Part shown: positions 26,567 to 36,308 of the stretch, in pieces
Numbering within the stretch: the first letter of the stretch is position 1
Layout of the letters: each line of letters begins with the position of its first letter
Source: Pegea sp. RAD2-039
Lineage: Eukaryota > Chordata > Thaliacea > Salpida > Salpidae
Direction of reading: 5' to 3'
DNA: 64,000 bases
Assembly: GCA_034620365.1 (NCBI GenBank)
Contig: JAQGEQ010000071.1
Span: 2,542,001-2,606,000, forward strand
The notes under the pieces: model-generated
Database searches by the model: none
What the model saw: the letters and a program-made list of their open reading frames with translations, nothing else
Told to the model about the DNA's origin: nothing
Made by a program: the position numbers and the translations under genes

Positions 26567-28223
26567 CTATAAAAAAAGTAAAATTAGTTGATTCATATTA
26601 TAGATGTAAACATAAAAATTGTAATAAAAAAATAGTATATATTATTTTATTTGCAGTTTTATATAATAACAATTAACAAGTAAAATATTTATTGTTATAA
26701 ATATGATATAAGAGAAATTTAGAATTAATATATATAAAAAACACTAATTTAAAAAAATTACCACAGCTTTAAACAAATTAGAAACAATCTAAACTCAAAA
26801 TGATGTTTAATTAATTGAAAATAAAACTAATAAAACTAGAATTGCATTTTTGCTTCAAATTAAAAGTAACTATAAATGCAACTTTAAAAAATACATTTGA
26901 TAAAAATTTTACATTCCAACTTCATGTTAATAATGAGCTACTTATGAAAGAAAAAGTCGAAATATATACACAGATTTATATGAAATAACCAGAACATAAT
27001 TTAGGAAGATAATATAATAATAATATACACATGTGGGAAATGCCAAATTATTTTACTAAATATTTTCAAGGTTTTGTAAAAGTATATAAATTAGCAGAAC
27101 TAAAGTGGCTTATAATTTAAACGGCCTTGGTATAAGCTGTTAAAAGATTACCCAAACAAACTATTATAAACTATTACAAACTAGATAAATTAAGCGTCAT
27201 TTAAAAGTAAACCAACTGGAAATTGTAATGAACAAATAAGAAATAAAAACCATTTAAAATGACTTTCACTAGTTACGGTAAATTTTTTAAGCTCTTATGC
27301 GACCAGTAGCTGCAGTTATAATCTTACGCTCGCAAAATATCTTAGAACTTCTTTATTTACCAGTTAAATTAAATTAATAATGATTTGAAAATAAGTCTTG
27401 ATCAATTAATTTCAATTTTTACAGCAAGACTAGTTCAAATTTTAATTTTTAAGAATTTTATGTTTTCGAAAGTATTACTTGGTTGAATATCGTTCAAAAT
27501 AATCTACTTTAATAAGTATAAACATTGCACAACATAGTTTTAATTTTTATCATAACTTTTTCTAATTTTAAAAATCGATAAATATGTTTTAAAGATACTT
27601 TTAAAATAACTATCACCCATATTCTACAACACCAAACCTTTAATGTGAACAAGTTGAATACTGAGCTTAAAAATATATTTATTATTTTAAGCTGACATTC
27701 AGTCAAATATGACAAAAGTATCTAATTTTTTTTTCTGTTTGTTTAACTAATGTTTTTACATTTAATTTTTAACTCTTGTCATTGTCCTCTTATTCAATGT
27801 TCTTTTATATTTCATGAAAATCATTGATAAATTTTATACAATGATTATAATTTAATTTTTAACAATCTATTCATAAATTGAAATGGCTTCCAATAATATT
27901 TCTTTGTCCATAGATATATTTAAATACATTTATTTACTTCTAGCTTCTTAAATAGCATATTAGTATTTTTAGTATAGTAGTTTAAATCAAAGTTTTTTTG
28001 AAGATAACTTTTTTAAGGTGATAAAAGTCATTGCTTAGTTTAAGTGATTTTTGAACTATATTGTAAAAAGCTTTGTTACTGGTTAAAAATGATTAGTTTA
28101 AAAAATTACATTTATAGCTTAAAAAATAATTTTGTTCTATTTAATTACATAAAGTTAATTCTAAAAAATTTTTTTTTTCAAACATTTCTTTAACTTTTTG
28201 AAATTTTATTAAAGAAATTTTCT
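26567..28223. other. Intergenic, divergent 5' ends of uL1m and NDUFB2
   Basis: The two flanking genes, both of mitochondrial function, are transcribed away from each other, so this 1.7 kb should hold both promoters. I could not pick out defined elements in the AT-rich sequence. No coding exon is apparent. Confidence 0.55.
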
Positions 28224-28241
28224 AGCTGGCTTCAAGTATTA

Positions 28242-29360
28242 ATGAAAATGCTGCAGATATTTCTTAGGCAAAATGCTAACTTCTTAACAAGGAGTCCAGC
28301 TTTCATGACAAGAATGACACCACAAAGTCAATTATTAAGGTTTTTATTTAATTATTTATTTATATAAATAGCTTTCTTTACATCTCAAGTACTTTACACT
28401 TTTGCCAGCCATTGAATCATTCTGAGCATAGTATTTTTTGATGATGGTGGTTTCATGCCACAAAAAGAAAATCAATCTATGCAAAAAGATCTTAATCACT
28501 TTATATAACACTGTTTAAATATTATACCAAAAAAACCTTTGAATTCTTTATTCTAGAATTATTCTTTCTAAAATGTTTTTATAACAAATTGCATGACTTA
28601 GTTTCTGTTGTGGATCTTTTAGCTGATCAGATAAAGATCTCAATTATAATATTAATCATATTTATAAATTTATTATTTAGAAATTCTTCAAATTTGCCAA
28701 AAGATACACCAAATGAAAATGTAATGACAATGGCAAACAATAGAAATTTTAATGAATTCAACCACTTTAGAAAGAATGGTATCAAGTGGTTTTTAAGGTG
28801 ATTTTAAATTTATCTACCTAAATATTAAAAGTTTAGTGTGTAGTTGTTTATATTTTTTATAATTTATTTATAATAAATCATTTTAATAGCGAGCTAATTA
28901 TTTTAGTGAATTGAAAGAGACTTTTAATTTTATACAGCTATCAAGGTAGCACTGGTTACAGAACTCTTCCACGAGAACCACCTGTTACATCTCTGTACTT
29001 TTACTTATTTATGACAGTTGTTTGGACTCATATTATTTGGACTTTTTTTCACGATGGCGTTCATTTTGTTGTAAGTTAAATTTTTTTGATTGTAATCTAA
29101 ATTGTTTCATCATTGTAGATGATCAAATTATCTTTTATAAATTTATTTGTTGACTTTAAGTCAGAAAAGAATTAAATCAAGTTTAAAATTTGTCGAAAGT
29201 TGTCATTGTCTAAATTATTTTCCATAAAAAGCTTTTCAAATGAAGAAATTCAATTTTAAAATATACATGTACTTGGATTATTCTTTTCTAGATGCATCCT
29301 TTCTCATATGAAGACATGAGTGGAGCTTCCAATGAAGATCTTGGCCTTGAAGATGAATAA
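28242..29360 (+). CDS. NDUFB2: NADH dehydrogenase (complex I) accessory subunit NDUFB2
   Basis: Four exons join in phase to 138 residues: 28242-28339, 28681-28797, 28938-29070, 29292-29360. NDUFB2 (AGGG subunit) is a single-helix accessory protein of the complex I membrane arm in the inner mitochondrial membrane. Seen: a basic, acid-free N-terminus (MKMLQIFLRQNANFLTRSPA) fitting a presequence; YRTLPREPPVTS before one membrane helix (about LYFYLFMTVVWTHIIWTFFH); HDG at its end; and an acidic tail ending DLGLEDE that parallels the WTDEELGIPPDDED end of the human subunit. A poorly conserved Asn-rich segment in exon 2 makes it longer than the human precursor. A second in-frame Met lies two codons after the chosen start. 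An acceptor-like site (tctag) ends 16 nt before the ATG. Confidence 0.88.
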
Positions 29361-30766
29361 AAAATGAAATATTTTTGATCACTTGTAGCGCTTAATATTT
29401 CATTGTTTCATTATAAATAATTTAATATACATTTTCCTGAGCTTCCTAAAGCAGCGTTGGTCATTTTTTCAGTTTTCAAAGAAATAAATCTCAAATATAA
29501 TAAAAGTTTATTTAGTGAAATTATGTTTTCCAATTTTCTGGTTTGTTTTGGTTCAGTAAACAAATGAAAACTTAAGATTTTTTAGTTGCCGAGTTTTTCG
29601 AAAATAAAGAAAGGTGAACAACTATTTCTTTTGACAGTTACTCATTTATATGATTATATCATGGATACTAGTCAAACTACTTATTATAGCTCAGGTTTAA
29701 CAACGTTCTTATAAAATATCGACAAGCAACCACTTGGTAATTGAAAGCAAGTCATCGAGCGAATAGATGATTTATTCAGACGTGTGTTCTATTATGAAAC
29801 TATAAATAATAATTTAATTACTATAAAGTAGTTGGTGTTCTTCAAATTTTGCAAAACTTTGTGAACATCTTTTAGGTTGACTTATTTAAATTGATTATGA
29901 TAAAACACTTTCTAAAAGATTAATGACCAGGTTTGCAAACTAACTTTTCAAACAATAATTACAAAAATAACTTAATAATCTTTATTTGGTCTGCTCTGAC
30001 GAGAACGGCCATACATATATGCACCAGGGTAGAAGTTATGGTGATACGGTTGTTGCCTATGCAGCAGGATTCCACTCTCCACGCCAGCCAGGTTATGCAG
30101 TGGAATAGACATACTGATGTAGCTACTCCCGGCTGGTGTCACAGGAGCTGCCAGAACGACACTGAGTACAGCGATAAACTGCCTATCGGCTTTAAATTTG
30201 AAGTTTCACATCTCCTAGAAGTTGTATCGTTAACCAGACTCATAGGGCCCTTCTATCCGGGTTTCTTATGGATCTTGTCGCAAATATGTGCTCACCTGGG
30301 CTGAAACCAAAAACTTCCCGCTTGATAGGCGGCTATGGTAACTGTTACACCAAATATTGTTTGTAATTGAGTAATACATTCAACAAAAGTTTATTGATAA
30401 CCGAGTGATGTTGTTGATGAGTAAAACTAACTTTAAGAAATATTTGTATCCTTAATACTTCATGCAAGCTTTTATAAAAGAAACTCAAAGAGTGTAACGA
30501 AAGCGTAAGTGATTAAGAAACTTGTGTAGATATCAAATTGAAAAATTTTTCTACTCATGTTTATTTGGTTAGAAAATTTTCTCAAACAGCAATTACTCTT
30601 ATGTTGAAACAAGAAGAGATTAGTGCCAAAAATAGTTTTAAAAGGAAAATAATTTTCAAAAAATGTTATGATTTTGTGGAAAAAGTAAAATAATTTAACA
30701 ACCAACGAAAAACAGAAAGAATATAGCTTCACAAACTTCAACAAAAACTTGTTGATATTCAAATGC
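29361..30766. other. Gap between convergent NDUFB2 and SVIP, carries a SINE
   Basis: The gap contains NDUFB2 3' sequence with poly(A)-like hexamers (about 29480-29505) and the SINE copy annotated separately. Nothing else is supported. Confidence 0.6.
29985..30350 (-). mobile_element. tRNA-derived SINE, copy 1
   Basis: This is a GC-richer segment homologous to the copy at 37925-38245. Shared blocks include gcagcaggattccactctcc, ggttatgcagtg and ggctttaaattt. Read on the minus strand it opens with a degenerate tRNA-like head: the A-box region is near 30340 and a decayed B-box (about 30298-30308) has lost the canonical TTCGA. Copy 2 has better boxes and shows the polarity. The two copies differ by many substitutions and small indels, so this is an old insertion. 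Frames reading through it are fortuitous. Confidence 0.8.
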
Positions 30767-31145
30767 TTAACTAACATTCCATTTTAAACTAGTTCCTTGG
30801 TTATCATAAATACGGTTTCTTTGTTCCTGTTCATATTTTTCCATTTTCTAAAAGTAAATAAACATTTTAGAAAGTAATAAATATGCTAATACATTCCACA
30901 GTAATATAAAATAAAGTTGAACAGGCTTTATTAAATACCTTCTGTTTTTCTTTTAATGCTCCTGGGTTTTTAATACCTCTATTTTCAGACTGTTTCATCC
31001 TCTTTTCAGCAGCTTCCAGCATTTGTTGGCGTTTAGTTTCGCTGTCAGGAGTATTATTAGAAGAATAATGTTTGAAAGATGAATGATGGATATTTTGAGG
31101 GGTTAAGGAGTCGTCTCCAGGTAAACAACAACATAAAGAGCCCAT
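30767..31145 (-). CDS. SVIP: Small VCP/p97-interacting protein SVIP
   Basis: Two exons (31145-30939, 30847-30767) give 95 residues. SVIP is a lipid-anchored adaptor that binds the AAA ATPase p97/VCP and restrains ER-associated degradation; it also acts on lysosomes and autophagy. Seen: MGSLCCCLPGDD, with Gly2 for N-myristoylation and three Cys for palmitoylation; then RQQMLEAAEKR, an exact R-x5-AA-x2-R VCP-interacting motif; then a Lys/Glu-rich helix and the end SLKWNVS, closely parallel to the LRWTVS end of the human protein. Human SVIP has 77 residues; the extra length lies between anchor and motif. A Met 13 codons upstream in frame is disfavoured because it would bury the acylation site, and an acceptor-like AG lies only 7 nt before the chosen ATG. 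Confidence 0.9.
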
Positions 31146-31152
31146 AATATAT

Positions 31153-33046
31153 CTAAGTATAAATAAGCGTAATAAATAAAACATTTTTTTAAATCAAAAC
31201 TAATTTTTTTAATATTTTATTTAAATAACTTTTGTTAGCTAACATTTGATTAAGTTTTTAAGAAATTAAAAATAAACTTTTTATTAAATGAAAAAATAAA
31301 AGACTTAACAATGAATAATAAAAAATAACATCGTATTCATTTTCCTTAAGATAAGATTATAAAAATATGGAATAATAAAAGTGTTTAGTAAAATATGTTT
31401 AACTTATGAGAAATTAAAAAGTTAAATGCTTATGTTTGTTTACATTACAGATAAAGCCTAATAGCTACAAATATTATAAAAATACGTAACAATTTCACCG
31501 GTATTTAAAAGAACTACCTAACCAATATCCAAAAATATAAAAATAAAATATAAAAGTACTTACATAATTGTTTTTAAACTTCACAGAAAAGAGTTGTATT
31601 TGTTTAATTGTTGATAAAATTGTAGAAAAGTCCCTAACCTGCAATCCTATAAAATATTTAGATATTTATCAAATAAAATTATTGCTGCATTAGATAAAAA
31701 AAAAAATCAAATATAAAACAGTTTTACAATCATATAATAAACTTTATTTCTTGGAAAAACATTCCTTATACATCTGCGTGTCTAAATCTGATTTAGAACA
31801 GTATTCTAGTGGTCATAAATTATATTTCATTAGAATTGATTAGATCAATGTTTAAGCTTTACTTATATAAATTTGATAGACAGTAAAATACTTGCCTTAT
31901 GAAATTAGGCCATCGAGAGGCACTTAATTTTATCATTTTAAAAAGTCCTCCAAAATCATTTCAGAGTTCATAGATTCCTCCTATACTACATGGAAATCGA
32001 ATATCAATCACATACAATTTTTAAGAACGAAAATTTTGTGGTTTCTACAAAATAATAACATACAAACATACTTAAGCGCTAGCCTGCCAAAGCAGATATA
32101 AAAAATCTCTTTTTTCAATTTAAATTTTTGTTTTATATATTCTCAAGCCTAACAGCAATGTTCAGCATCCTAAGCAAAGGCTTCACTGGCTCAGACATGT
32201 CTGTCGAATGGAGGACGGACAGATCTCAAAGAATTTGTTGTTTGGAGAGCTATCAAAAGGCAAACGCAACACCAGCCGTCCCTGTATCTGCTTTAAAGAT
32301 CTGTAAACCTGATCAAGAAGAACCGAATCAAAATGCCCTGACTAGTTTCTCCTCAAATTATAAGCTTTTAGTGGGAAGCAGTTACGCTGAAACATTGATT
32401 CACAACGCCCATCTTGCTGATAGATAGAAATAAGAATATGTTCATACTACTAGAAGAATAATTTGTGAACAAATTGGCTGTAATTTTTAAAGTTGGGTTT
32501 AAGTTTTAATGCAATGTAATAAAAAATTTGAAGAAAACTCTAACCTTACCCTAAATAAAACTAGTTGTATTAACAAAAAATAAACGTGCAGAGTATCATT
32601 TTATTACTTCAAATTCAAGTAAAATTTATAACTTTTTTTGTTTCATACAAGACCATAAGATAATAGATTGATGAAGAAACTTAAGTGACAGGGTCAACTT
32701 AATTTTCCACCATGGATAAAGAAAAAACAAAACTTAGAGTCAAAATGTAATCTGAGTTGTAGAAATTCTGTTCGTAAAACTATTTTTTCAGGTAAATTTA
32801 AAAGATTAAAAAAGACTCTAATGTATATAATCAATTTTTTATATTTAAAAGTTTATTGGTGAAAAATTTGACAAGAAATCAATACATGTGAATGATTTTT
32901 AAATATTTGATAAATTGCAAATAAAAAGGATATCATCAAAATTATTTATCATAAAACTTTGAATTTAATTTATTGCTTTTAGATAGAAATGTTGGCGATA
33001 AATTCAATAAATAAATAAGAAAAATGAATGAAAGCAGAAAGATGGT
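31153..33046. other. Gap between SVIP and COMMD9, holds a LINE relic
   Basis: AT-rich except for the retrotransposon fragment at 32163-32306, annotated separately. No other coding signal is seen. Confidence 0.6.
32163..32306 (+). mobile_element. Fossil 3' end of a LINE-type reverse transcriptase ORF
   Basis: One frame reads LHWLRHVCRMEDGQISKNLL then FGELSKGKRNTSRPCICFKDL before a stop. This is the characteristic segment found after the reverse transcriptase domain in many animal non-LTR retrotransposon proteins (GHVxRMxDxRIPKxLLxGEL, GxRxxGRPxxRxKD). It is about 48 codons with no detectable flanking element protein, so it is a dead, 5'-truncated fragment. A different 99-codon frame across the same DNA is accidental. 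Confidence 0.8.
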
Positions 33047-33933
33047 TTATTTAGCAATTGAAGAGATTTGATCTCGGATAACAGCCAAAGAATCAATCAC
33101 AGTTGCTAAAGTGTCTTTATCAATTAGTACAGAAGTTTTCTCTTCACTTGCAGTTGTCTAAAAACATGTAGAATCAAATTATTACAGAAAAATTTTAGAA
33201 GTATCTTTTATAATTTTTTTTTGATATTTCAGAATATAAAATTAGAAATTAAAGTTACTGAAATAATCGAAAAAAAAAGAAAATTTCGAGAAACCCAAAA
33301 AGTTGAAAACTTACCTTGACATGCAGTAAACAAGATTTTGATTTCTCATCGTCATTAAGAGAATATTCATAAGATATCAGCTTTGGTATACTCACTAAGA
33401 AGATTACAATTAATCAGTGATCAGCATCAACACCAACAAACCTTGATTAGTCACAATTTCGTTTTTCCATTCAGCTATTTTTTCAACAACAATCTTGCAG
33501 ATAAGATCTTTTAGTTTTTTATCGAAACCAGAAGAAAAAAGAGGTTTTAATAATTCCATTGTAGAATAATCTGAAGAAATAATTATCAGTTAAAACTGAG
33601 AAGGAAATGAAAGTAAACAAATTTGTGACAAAATCTTAGTTACTTTTGTTGGTATGTAAACAACTCACCGTAGTATATAACAGATCTTACAAATAAGTCG
33701 AGTGACTTTGAAAGTTCGTCTATTCCATCAAAATCAACAATTTTTATCAGCTGATCTTTCAGAGAGCCAGAATTGATGATGTTAGAGACACAGATTGAGA
33801 AGCATTTGACCACCTGAGTTTTTGACGATGCCTATAAAAAGAGATTAGTTCAGCAGGTCGCATTGATTAGCACATAGTTTCAAAATACCTTCAAAAAATG
33901 GAGCAGGCCATCATAATTGTTTGACGATTCCAT
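33047..33933 (-). CDS. COMMD9: COMM domain protein COMMD9
   Basis: Five exons join in phase to 175 residues: 33933-33889, 33831-33669, 33570-33442, 33394-33315, 33157-33047. COMMD proteins assemble as a ten-member ring in the Commander complex, which recycles membrane cargo from endosomes. Seen: helical N-domain (MESSNNYDGLLHFLKASSKT), the stretch LFSSGFDKKLKDLICKIVVE and NQVSIPKL, both close to human COMMD9, then the COMM domain ending KDTLATVIDSLAVIRDQIS, like the ETLDTMLDGLGRIRDQLS region of human COMMD9. It is somewhat shorter than the human protein (198), mainly in the loop before the COMM beta strands. It lies 208 bp behind TAF7 on the same strand; an acceptor-like cag ends 49 nt before its ATG. 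Confidence 0.92.
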
Positions 33934-34141
33934 TTATTTTAGATGCAAACAAATTAACTCAAGCTTTAAATAACAATTAACGCTGTTGATAATAAACACA
34001 AAAGATAAGAATTCAAAAAAATATTTATTTTGAGTAATTTTTCAAAGCCATTAATGAACAAAATCGAGTTAAAATGACTAATATTGAAAAGCACAAAAAT
34101 TAATTGAAAGTAACAACAGAACAGAAGCAGGTAGTTGATGT
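33934..34141 (-). promoter_or_regulatory. TAF7-COMMD9 intercistronic region with poly(A) signal and 3' splice site
   Basis: On the minus strand a consensus AATAAA (34029-34024) follows the TAF7 stop by about 110 nt. Forty nt further on, tttattatcaacag ends at 33983, an acceptor-like site, and the COMMD9 start is 49 nt after it. This order and spacing is that of operon junctions in animals with spliced-leader trans-splicing. An ordinary compact gene pair with a 5'-UTR intron is the alternative, but such an intron would have to start inside or upstream of TAF7. Confidence 0.45.
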
Positions 34142-36292
34142 TTATTTAGCTCTGCCCAGCATCACCAAACACGTCAAATACTCCTGTCTTGATTCTTTGT
34201 ATCTTTGCGTTAGCTCATCAAATTCGTGTTGAAATCGTTTCTAGAATACAGAAAAAATCGTTTAAATACCAGTTTCAAGAGAGAATTTGTGATTTAATGA
34301 GAAATTAGGGAAGTTTTGTAGAAACCTTTAGAAGTTCATTTTGAATGTTATCAGCAAAGATGAGATTTTCTTTTCGATGTCTTCGCTTCTCTAGCTCAGC
34401 AAGCTCACTTGACAACTGTTCAACTTTCGCCTCTAAAACTTCTGCAGTGATATGAGTCGAAAGTTAAAAAGAAATGTGAAGAAGGGAAGAAGAACCTATT
34501 TGGTCAGGGTCTGTGGCCACATCTATGCCTGTCGGAAGCTCTTTCGAGGTATATTCGTGCCAACGAGTTTGAATCTACAAAAAGATTTAAATGACAAAAT
34601 AGTGTTCACAGCTAAAAGAAGATCAAGGAATTTGATGAGAGGTGAATTTTTTAAGAAGAATAATTTTAATCAGCTTCAGTCACTCACAGTCCCATCTTGA
34701 CTCTCTGATTCACTTTCACTGCTGGAAATGTCCTCAAATATTTTGTTCAACTCTTCAGGAACAGCTGCAAAAGTCATCGAATCAAATGTGACATTTTTTG
34801 ATCATACAAAAAGATTTTTAAAAAGTGAAATGTTACAATCAACTTACAATTCGAATCCATTTCTCCAGTTTGGTTTGAAAGTTTGCTGCTATCTTTATCT
34901 TCTTCATAAACTACTTCATATTCTAATCAATTCTCATTAAGAAAAATTTAACATTTTGTAACATATCATCCTATTTTTTGAGGATAAAATAAAACTTTTT
35001 GATTACTTTGGTGAAAATCTCAACTCTTACAATTAATTAAATTAATTGAGAAGTTTTACAAACAAAAGTAGTTGGCACGTTAGTTATAGAACAAGTTATA
35101 TAGGGATGCTAGTGACATGAAACACTTTTGAAGGATACTGACAGGAGCACACGCTTCCATGTCTGCTTTTAGAAGTCTCATCACTTCTTTTTGAACATCA
35201 GGTGATTCTCCATACTAAAAGAGAATAAATTTCAATCATTTAAAAGTTGACATCAATCACAAACCTTTTTTCTCGCAGTTTTTCGAAACCTACGATGACG
35301 AATATTTTTCAGTGGAGGTGTCACTAGAAAAAACATAAATCTTCAAGATAAAGATGTTATAAATCAATCCGCAAACCTCCATGGGGCCACAAAAACTTCT
35401 TCTCTTTTAAATGATTGGTTTTTGAAATTGGTTGATCAGTAGATTCCGTCTTATCTTCACTAGAGCAAACCAAAATCTGAATATGAGATTTCAAATTATA
35501 TCATTTGTTGTGAACAGAAAGTTTTATAATTTATGATTTATTTGTTAACATCTCAATAAATTGATTTAAACCAAACACTTTCATCAACATATAGTAAGTT
35601 TTTAGTTTAAAACTCATATTTTAGGGGAAAGTATAAAATCAGACAATATTTATAGAAAATAAAAGTGTATAAATACTTGTGAGATGTCAGCTGTTTTATA
35701 AAATGTTTTCATTTCTAATGTTTTGAGACTTTCAATGATACAAGGAAGATCATAAAGTTTTGATTTTAAGGTTTCACCATCAATCAACACAGATCCTTGT
35801 CGTTGATCAGCTGGATAATTTATTCACAAAAAAAATAATTTATCAAATAGATCACAAATTAAATCTATTAGTTATCTAATTAAACTTAATTAAAGGTTTG
35901 AAAATTCCTATAAAATATTTTTAAATTTATTTATTAAAAACTTCATTAAACCTATTGATGCCATTTATGAAGTAAACAAAAAATTAGTTAATTGTTGAAG
36001 ATAAAATGTCTTTAACTCATTTCTTACCTTGGATATCAATTGAGAGCCGATCTTTCAGATTGCCAGCTAATATAATCTCTTTTAACTTATCAGCTTGTCT
36101 CTAAACAATGAAAAAAAACTAAAGTTATCACTTTGAAAATTCAATTTATAACTTGAAATTCAACTAAATAAAATTAATTTAACAATAATAGAAATAAATA
36201 ATGGAAATATATCAATCAAAATAAATCTATACCTGAGGTAGACGAAGAATAAATTGATTTTCCAGTTCATATGGTTTCTCAAATAGATCCAT
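34142..36292 (-). CDS. TAF7: Transcription initiation factor TFIID subunit TAF7
   Basis: Eleven exons join in phase to 315 residues: 36292-36233, 36100-36028, 35810-35677, 35476-35377, 35323-35265, 35214-35139, 34922-34848, 34764-34688, 34574-34496, 34441-34326, 34240-34142. TAF7 is a TFIID subunit that binds TAF1 and blocks its acetyltransferase until initiation. Seen: ELENQFILRLP at the start, GNLKDRLSIDI, LYDLPCIIESLKTLEMKTFY, KTADISQIL, FLWPHGVTPPLKNIRHRRFR, and KYGESPDVQKEVMRLL, all landmarks of the TAFII55 N-terminal domain in the usual order; then KYEVVYEED, an acidic Ser-rich stretch and a C-terminal coiled coil. The human protein has 349 residues. An acceptor-like site ends 16 nt before the start codon. 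COMMD9 follows closely. Confidence 0.95.
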
Positions 36293-36308
36293 AATTTATT
36301 GTCACTTA

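Noticed and set aside
29933-30304. Plus-strand frame of 123 codons
   Set aside because: It reads through the SINE copy; the homologous copy at 38 kb does not keep the frame.
32128-32427. 99-codon plus-strand frame as a gene
   Set aside because: A different frame over the same DNA carries the LINE signature, so this frame is accidental.
34452-34700. Plus-strand frame of 82 codons, Lys/Arg-rich at its start
   Set aside because: It lies antisense to the TAF7 exon at 34496-34574 and adjacent introns; the minus-strand exon fits by phase and family sequence.
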